Assembly: GCF_013283785.1 (NCBI RefSeq)
Contig: NZ_JABCPZ010000018.1
Location: forward strand, 1-64,000
DNA from: Nonomuraea antri
GTDB taxonomy: Bacteria > Actinomycetota > Actinomycetes > Streptosporangiales > Streptosporangiaceae
Reading direction: 5' to 3'
DNA length: 64,000 nt
The notes beneath the pieces are model-generated. The model saw nothing but the letters and a program-made list of their open reading frames with translations, had not been told where the DNA came from and did not search any database. Positions 61,197-64,000 of this stretch are shown here, one piece after another. The stretch's first letter is position 1; every line of letters starts with the position of its first letter. The position numbers and the translations under genes were made by a program.

Positions 61197-61945
61197 AGGG
61201 AGGCTCCGCCATCCACGTAGAGATCGTGCAGGGTGATGTGCCGCGCCCGGTCGGAGGCGAGGAACATGACGGCGTCGGCGATGTCGGCGGGCTCGGCGAT
61301 CCGGCCGAGCGGGATGCCCACGCGGTACATCTCGGGCGCGCCCCAGATCGGGTCGCCCTTCATGGCGCGCTGCATCGCGGTGTCCGTCGATCCGGGGGCG
61401 ACCACGTTGCACCTGATGCCGTACGGCGCCAGTTCCAGGCCGAGGCATTTGGTGAACATGGTGGCCGCGGCCTTGGAGGCGGCGTACGCGGCCATGTGCG
61501 CGCGTGGCACGCGGGCCGCGTTCGAGCCGACCGTGATGATCACGCCCCGGCGGTGCGGGATCATCCGGCGGGCGGCGGCCCTGGAGGTGTGGAAGACCCC
61601 GCGGGTGTTGACCGAGAACACGTGCTCCCAGTCGGAGTCCGCGAAGTCGGCGACGGGTCCGAGGTGGAGCACACCGGCCACGTTCACGACGATGCCTGGG
61701 GGGCCGAATTCGGTTTCGGCCGCCTCTATCGCCGTTTCGACCGCGGCGGAATCGCTGACGTCGGCGGCGCGCGCGGTGGCGCGCAGGCCGTCCCACCGTA
61801 GCTGGGAGGCGACCTTCTCGGCCTGGTCCGCGTCCACGTCGACGAGCGTGACCGCGGCTCCCGCCCTGGCCAGCTCGCCGGCGACGGCCGCGCCGATCCC
61901 CTGCCCGGCGCCCGTGACGAGCGCATGACTGTCCCGGAACTCCAT
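61193..61945 (-). CDS. dhbA: 2,3-Dihydro-2,3-dihydroxybenzoate dehydrogenase
   Basis: 250 residues, short-chain dehydrogenase. Cofactor loop TGAGQGIGAAVA, NVAGVLHLG, Ser in TVGSNAARVPR and the YAASK catalytic pair match EntA/DhbA. It oxidises the isochorismatase product to 2,3-dihydroxybenzoate. AGGAGAG precedes the ATG at 61945 (a GTG lies one codon before it). It is the first gene of the leftward operon, with an iron box 12 bases upstream of its start. Confidence 0.92.
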   Translation of the reverse strand: MEFRDSHALVTGAGQGIGAAVAGELARAGAAVTLVDVDADQAEKVASQLRWDGLRATARAADVSDSAAVETAIEAAETEFGPPGIVVNVAGVLHLGPVADFADSDWEHVFSVNTRGVFHTSRAAARRMIPHRRGVIITVGSNAARVPRAHMAAYAASKAAATMFTKCLGLELAPYGIRCNVVAPGSTDTAMQRAMKGDPIWGAPEMYRVGIPLGRIAEPADIADAVMFLASDRARHITLHDLYVDGGASL

Positions 61946-61956
61946 CACTCTCCTTC

Positions 61957-61975
61957 TTAGGTAAGGCTTGCCTAA
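61957..61975. promoter_or_regulatory. Iron box 1 (DmdR/IdeR type), at the siderophore operon
   Basis: TTAGGTAAGGCTTGCCTAA matches the actinobacterial iron-box consensus TTAGGTTAGGCTAACCTAA at 16 of 19 positions. It lies just upstream of the dihydroxybenzoate dehydrogenase start, where an Fe(II)-loaded repressor would block the operon. Confidence 0.88.
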
Positions 61976-62005
61976 TCTAAGACCAAAGATCCGTAATGTT
62001 CAAGG

Positions 62006-62024
62006 TAAGGTAAGGCTTGCCTAA
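62006..62024. promoter_or_regulatory. Iron box 2, at the permease operon
   Basis: TAAGGTAAGGCTTGCCTAA is identical to box 1 except at position 2. It is centred about 23 bases before the FecCD permease start. The two boxes are 49 bases apart, one facing each operon. Confidence 0.88.
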
Positions 62025-62037
62025 AGAGAGGGATTTC

Positions 62038-63009
62038 ATGCGGTTGACGGGACTTGCGCTCTCCCTAGCGGTTTTAGGGGTTATATGCGCTTTGAGCCTA
62101 GCCGTCGGCGCGCAGGCCATCCCGCCGGGAGAGGTGTGGCAGCAGTTCTGGCACCCAGACGGCGGCGAGACGGCCTCCGTCGTGCATGATCTCCGGGTGC
62201 CGCGCACGCTGCTCGGCATCTGCGTCGGCGCCGCGCTCGGCCTGGCCGGGGCGCTCATGCAGGCGCTGACCCGCAACCCGCTGGCCGACCCCGGCGTGCT
62301 CGGCGTGAACTCCGGCGCCTCGCTGGCCGTGGTCTGCTCGATCCTCTTCCTCGACGCTCGCGACATGACCACCTGGGTGTGGTTCTCCCTGGTCGGCGCG
62401 ATGATCGCGTCCGTCGCCGTGTACCTGCTCGGCGCGCACCACCCGACCAGGCTCGTGCTGGCCGGCGCGGCCGTCAGCGCCTCGCTGCTGGCCGGCATCA
62501 ACGGCGTGCTGGCCCTGGACTCCGGCGTGTTCGACCAGTGGCGGTTCTGGGACGTCGGCGCGCTGGCCGGGCGCTCGCTCGACGTGGTGGCGCAGGTGGC
62601 GCCGTTCGTGCTGGTGGGCACGGCGCTGGCGCTGGCGCTCGGGCGCGGCATGAACGCGATCGCGCTCGGCGAGCAGACCGGGCAGGCGCTGGGCGTGCGG
62701 CTGGGCCGCACCAGGCTGCTGGCCGGGCTGGCGATCACCCTGCTGTGCGGGGCGGCCACCGCGGCGGCCGGGCCGATCGGGTTCATCGGGCTGATGGCGC
62801 CGCACGCGGTGCGTGCCTTCACCGGGCCCGACCACCGGTGGGTGCTGGCCTACTCGGCCGTGCTCGCCCCAGCCCTGCTGCTGGCCGCCGACGTGCTCGG
62901 CCGGGTCGTGGTGCGTCCGGCCGAGCTCGAGAGCGGCATCGTGACCGCGTTCCTGGGCGGCCCCATCTTCATCTACCTGCTGCGCCGCAGGAAGGCGGTC
63001 ACTGCGTGA
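62038..63009 (+). CDS. FecCD-type iron-siderophore ABC permease 1
   Basis: 323 residues with about nine or ten membrane segments. FecCD hallmarks: LRVPRTLLGICVGAALGLAG split by normal variation, LTRNPLADPGVLGVNSGA, and the ATPase-contact loop GPIGFIGLMAPHAVR. GAGAGGG five bases before the ATG fixes the start. Its stop overlaps the next permease (GTGA). It should import the ferric form of the siderophore made by the divergent operon; the binding protein and ATPase are not in the window. Confidence 0.94.
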   Translation: MRLTGLALSLAVLGVICALSLAVGAQAIPPGEVWQQFWHPDGGETASVVHDLRVPRTLLGICVGAALGLAGALMQALTRNPLADPGVLGVNSGASLAVVCSILFLDARDMTTWVWFSLVGAMIASVAVYLLGAHHPTRLVLAGAAVSASLLAGINGVLALDSGVFDQWRFWDVGALAGRSLDVVAQVAPFVLVGTALALALGRGMNAIALGEQTGQALGVRLGRTRLLAGLAITLLCGAATAAAGPIGFIGLMAPHAVRAFTGPDHRWVLAYSAVLAPALLLAADVLGRVVVRPAELESGIVTAFLGGPIFIYLLRRRKAVTA

Positions 63010-64000
63010 AGACCCTGCGCATCTCCGGTCTGGCCTTCCGCGTGCACGTGCGCGCGTCGGCCGTGGTGGCCTGCCTGCTGCTGCTCGGCCTCGTCCTGGG
63101 CCTGGTCGGGCTGACCACCGGCTCGGCGCTGTCCGTCTCCGACGCGCTGCGCACGCTGTTCGGCCACGGCGACGCCGGCACCGAGCTGGTCGTCTACACG
63201 CTGCGCGCCCCGCGCGTGCTGCTGGCCCTGTGCGTCGGCGCGGCGCTCGGCGTGGGCGGCGCGGTGGTGCAGAGCCTGTCCCGTAACCCGCTGGGCAGCC
63301 CGGACATCATCGGCGTGAACGCGGGCGCGGCGGCCGGAGCCGTGCTGATGCTGCTCGTCCTCGGCGACTCCAGCTACCAGGGCGTCTGGTCGGGCGCGCT
63401 GGTGTGCGGGCTCGCGGCGGGCCTGCTGGTGTACGCGCTGTCGTTCAAGCGCGGCGTGAAGGGCACCAGGCTCGTGCTGGTCGGCATCGGCGTGACGGCC
63501 ATGCTGCACTCGCTCATCGCCTACCTGCTGACCAGGGCCGACATGTACGAGTCGCAGGGCGCCAAGGTCTGGCTCATCGGCAGCCTGGCCGGGGCCGGCT
63601 GGGAACGGGTCTGGCCGGTCGCGCTGACCGTGGCGTTCGGGCTTCCCGTGGTGCTCGCGCTGAGCAGGTCGCTGTCGCTGATGGAGATGGGCGACGCCAC
63701 GGCCGGGGCGCTGGGCCTGCGGGTGGAACGGCTGCGCCTGGTGCTGCTGCTGGTCGCGGTGGCCCTGTCGGGGGTGGCGGTGTCGAGCGCCGGCCCCATC
63801 GGGTTCGTCGCGCTGGCCGCGCCGCAGCTCGCCCGCCGCGTGACCAGGGCGCCCGGGCCGGGCGTGGCGTCGTCGGCGGCGATGGGGGCGCTGCTGCTGA
63901 CCGCCGCCGACTTCCTGACCCAGCGCCTGCCCACGCCGGGTCAGCTCCCCGTGGGGGTGCTGACCGGCGGACTGGGCGGGATCTACCTGGCCTGGCTGCT
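63006..64000 (+). CDS. FecCD-type iron-siderophore ABC permease 2 (cut by window end)
   Basis: The open frame from the GTG overlapping permease 1 continues to the last base without a stop, giving at least 331 residues. Family blocks: LRAPRVLLALCVGAALGVGG, SRNPLGSPDIIGVNAGAAAG and AGPIGFVALAAPQLARR. Position and sequence make it the FepG-like partner of permease 1. The remaining C terminus should be only about ten to twenty residues, judging from the GGLGGIYLAWLL ending that is near the end of the family. Confidence 0.93.
   Translation, partial: MKTLRISGLAFRVHVRASAVVACLLLLGLVLGLVGLTTGSALSVSDALRTLFGHGDAGTELVVYTLRAPRVLLALCVGAALGVGGAVVQSLSRNPLGSPDIIGVNAGAAAGAVLMLLVLGDSSYQGVWSGALVCGLAAGLLVYALSFKRGVKGTRLVLVGIGVTAMLHSLIAYLLTRADMYESQGAKVWLIGSLAGAGWERVWPVALTVAFGLPVVLALSRSLSLMEMGDATAGALGLRVERLRLVLLLVAVALSGVAVSSAGPIGFVALAAPQLARRVTRAPGPGVASSAAMGALLLTAADFLTQRLPTPGQLPVGVLTGGLGGIYLAWL

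Overview
The window is very GC-rich DNA, densely packed with short-gap or overlapping genes, many GTG starts, G-rich ribosome binding sites and several apparent leaderless starts. F420-type LLM oxidoreductases, DUF397 modules, XRE-DUF5753 regulators and S-adenosylmethionine methyltransferases of the Methyltransf_19 type point to an actinomycete of the Streptosporangiales. Nonomuraea is a reasonable guess, because the siderophore cluster at the right end has the gene set of a myxochelin-type pathway, a siderophore reported from that genus; this is inference from content, not a database match. No rRNA, tRNA, CRISPR array, transposase or integrase was seen.

Layout: 1-918 is a gene-free field of degenerate GC-rich repeats. 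919-2655 holds two hypothetical genes. 2888-8856 is a translationally coupled treX-treY-treZ operon (trehalose from glycogen). 9051-11771 looks like residue of an integrative conjugative element plus an XRE regulator and two DUF397 proteins. 11850-16359 is housekeeping: mscL, a threonine/serine dehydratase, a frameshifted proline iminopeptidase, a PAP2 phosphatase and a universal stress protein. 16384-22221 is a two-component system, whose kinase is a tandem fusion with a degenerate first half, beside a MacB-type ABC exporter.

22222-34915 is the most coherent metabolic block. gpgS and a GT4 glycosyltransferase run left. Divergent from them lies a carbohydrate locus with a Gfo/Idh/MocA dehydrogenase, two related MDR dehydrogenases, two TIM-barrel sugar isomerase/epimerases, a GH63-type hydrolase, an ABC sugar importer without its own ATPase, and a ROK repressor. 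The motif ATCAAACAAA occurs in both divergent promoter regions, so one regulator may tie glucosylglycerate synthesis to glycoside breakdown.

34908-53502 contains an MFS efflux gene with an upstream short ORF and strong stem-loop, a metal/cobalamin-binding protein, a methyltransferase plus LLM oxidoreductase, thiol peroxidase, a TrmB/LuxR-type regulator, a large secreted subtilase, icmF, a glucose dehydrogenase, a CHAP hydrolase, a PP2C phosphatase, a DNA methylase-like protein and a Ser/Thr kinase. 53471-61945 is a seven-gene leftward operon for a 2,3-dihydroxybenzoate siderophore: dihydroxybenzoate dehydrogenase, isochorismate synthase, AMP ligase, isochorismatase, a stand-alone aryl carrier protein, a C-A-T-reductase NRPS and DUF2218. 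It is divergent from FecCD-type permeases (62038 to the window end) across two near-identical iron boxes.
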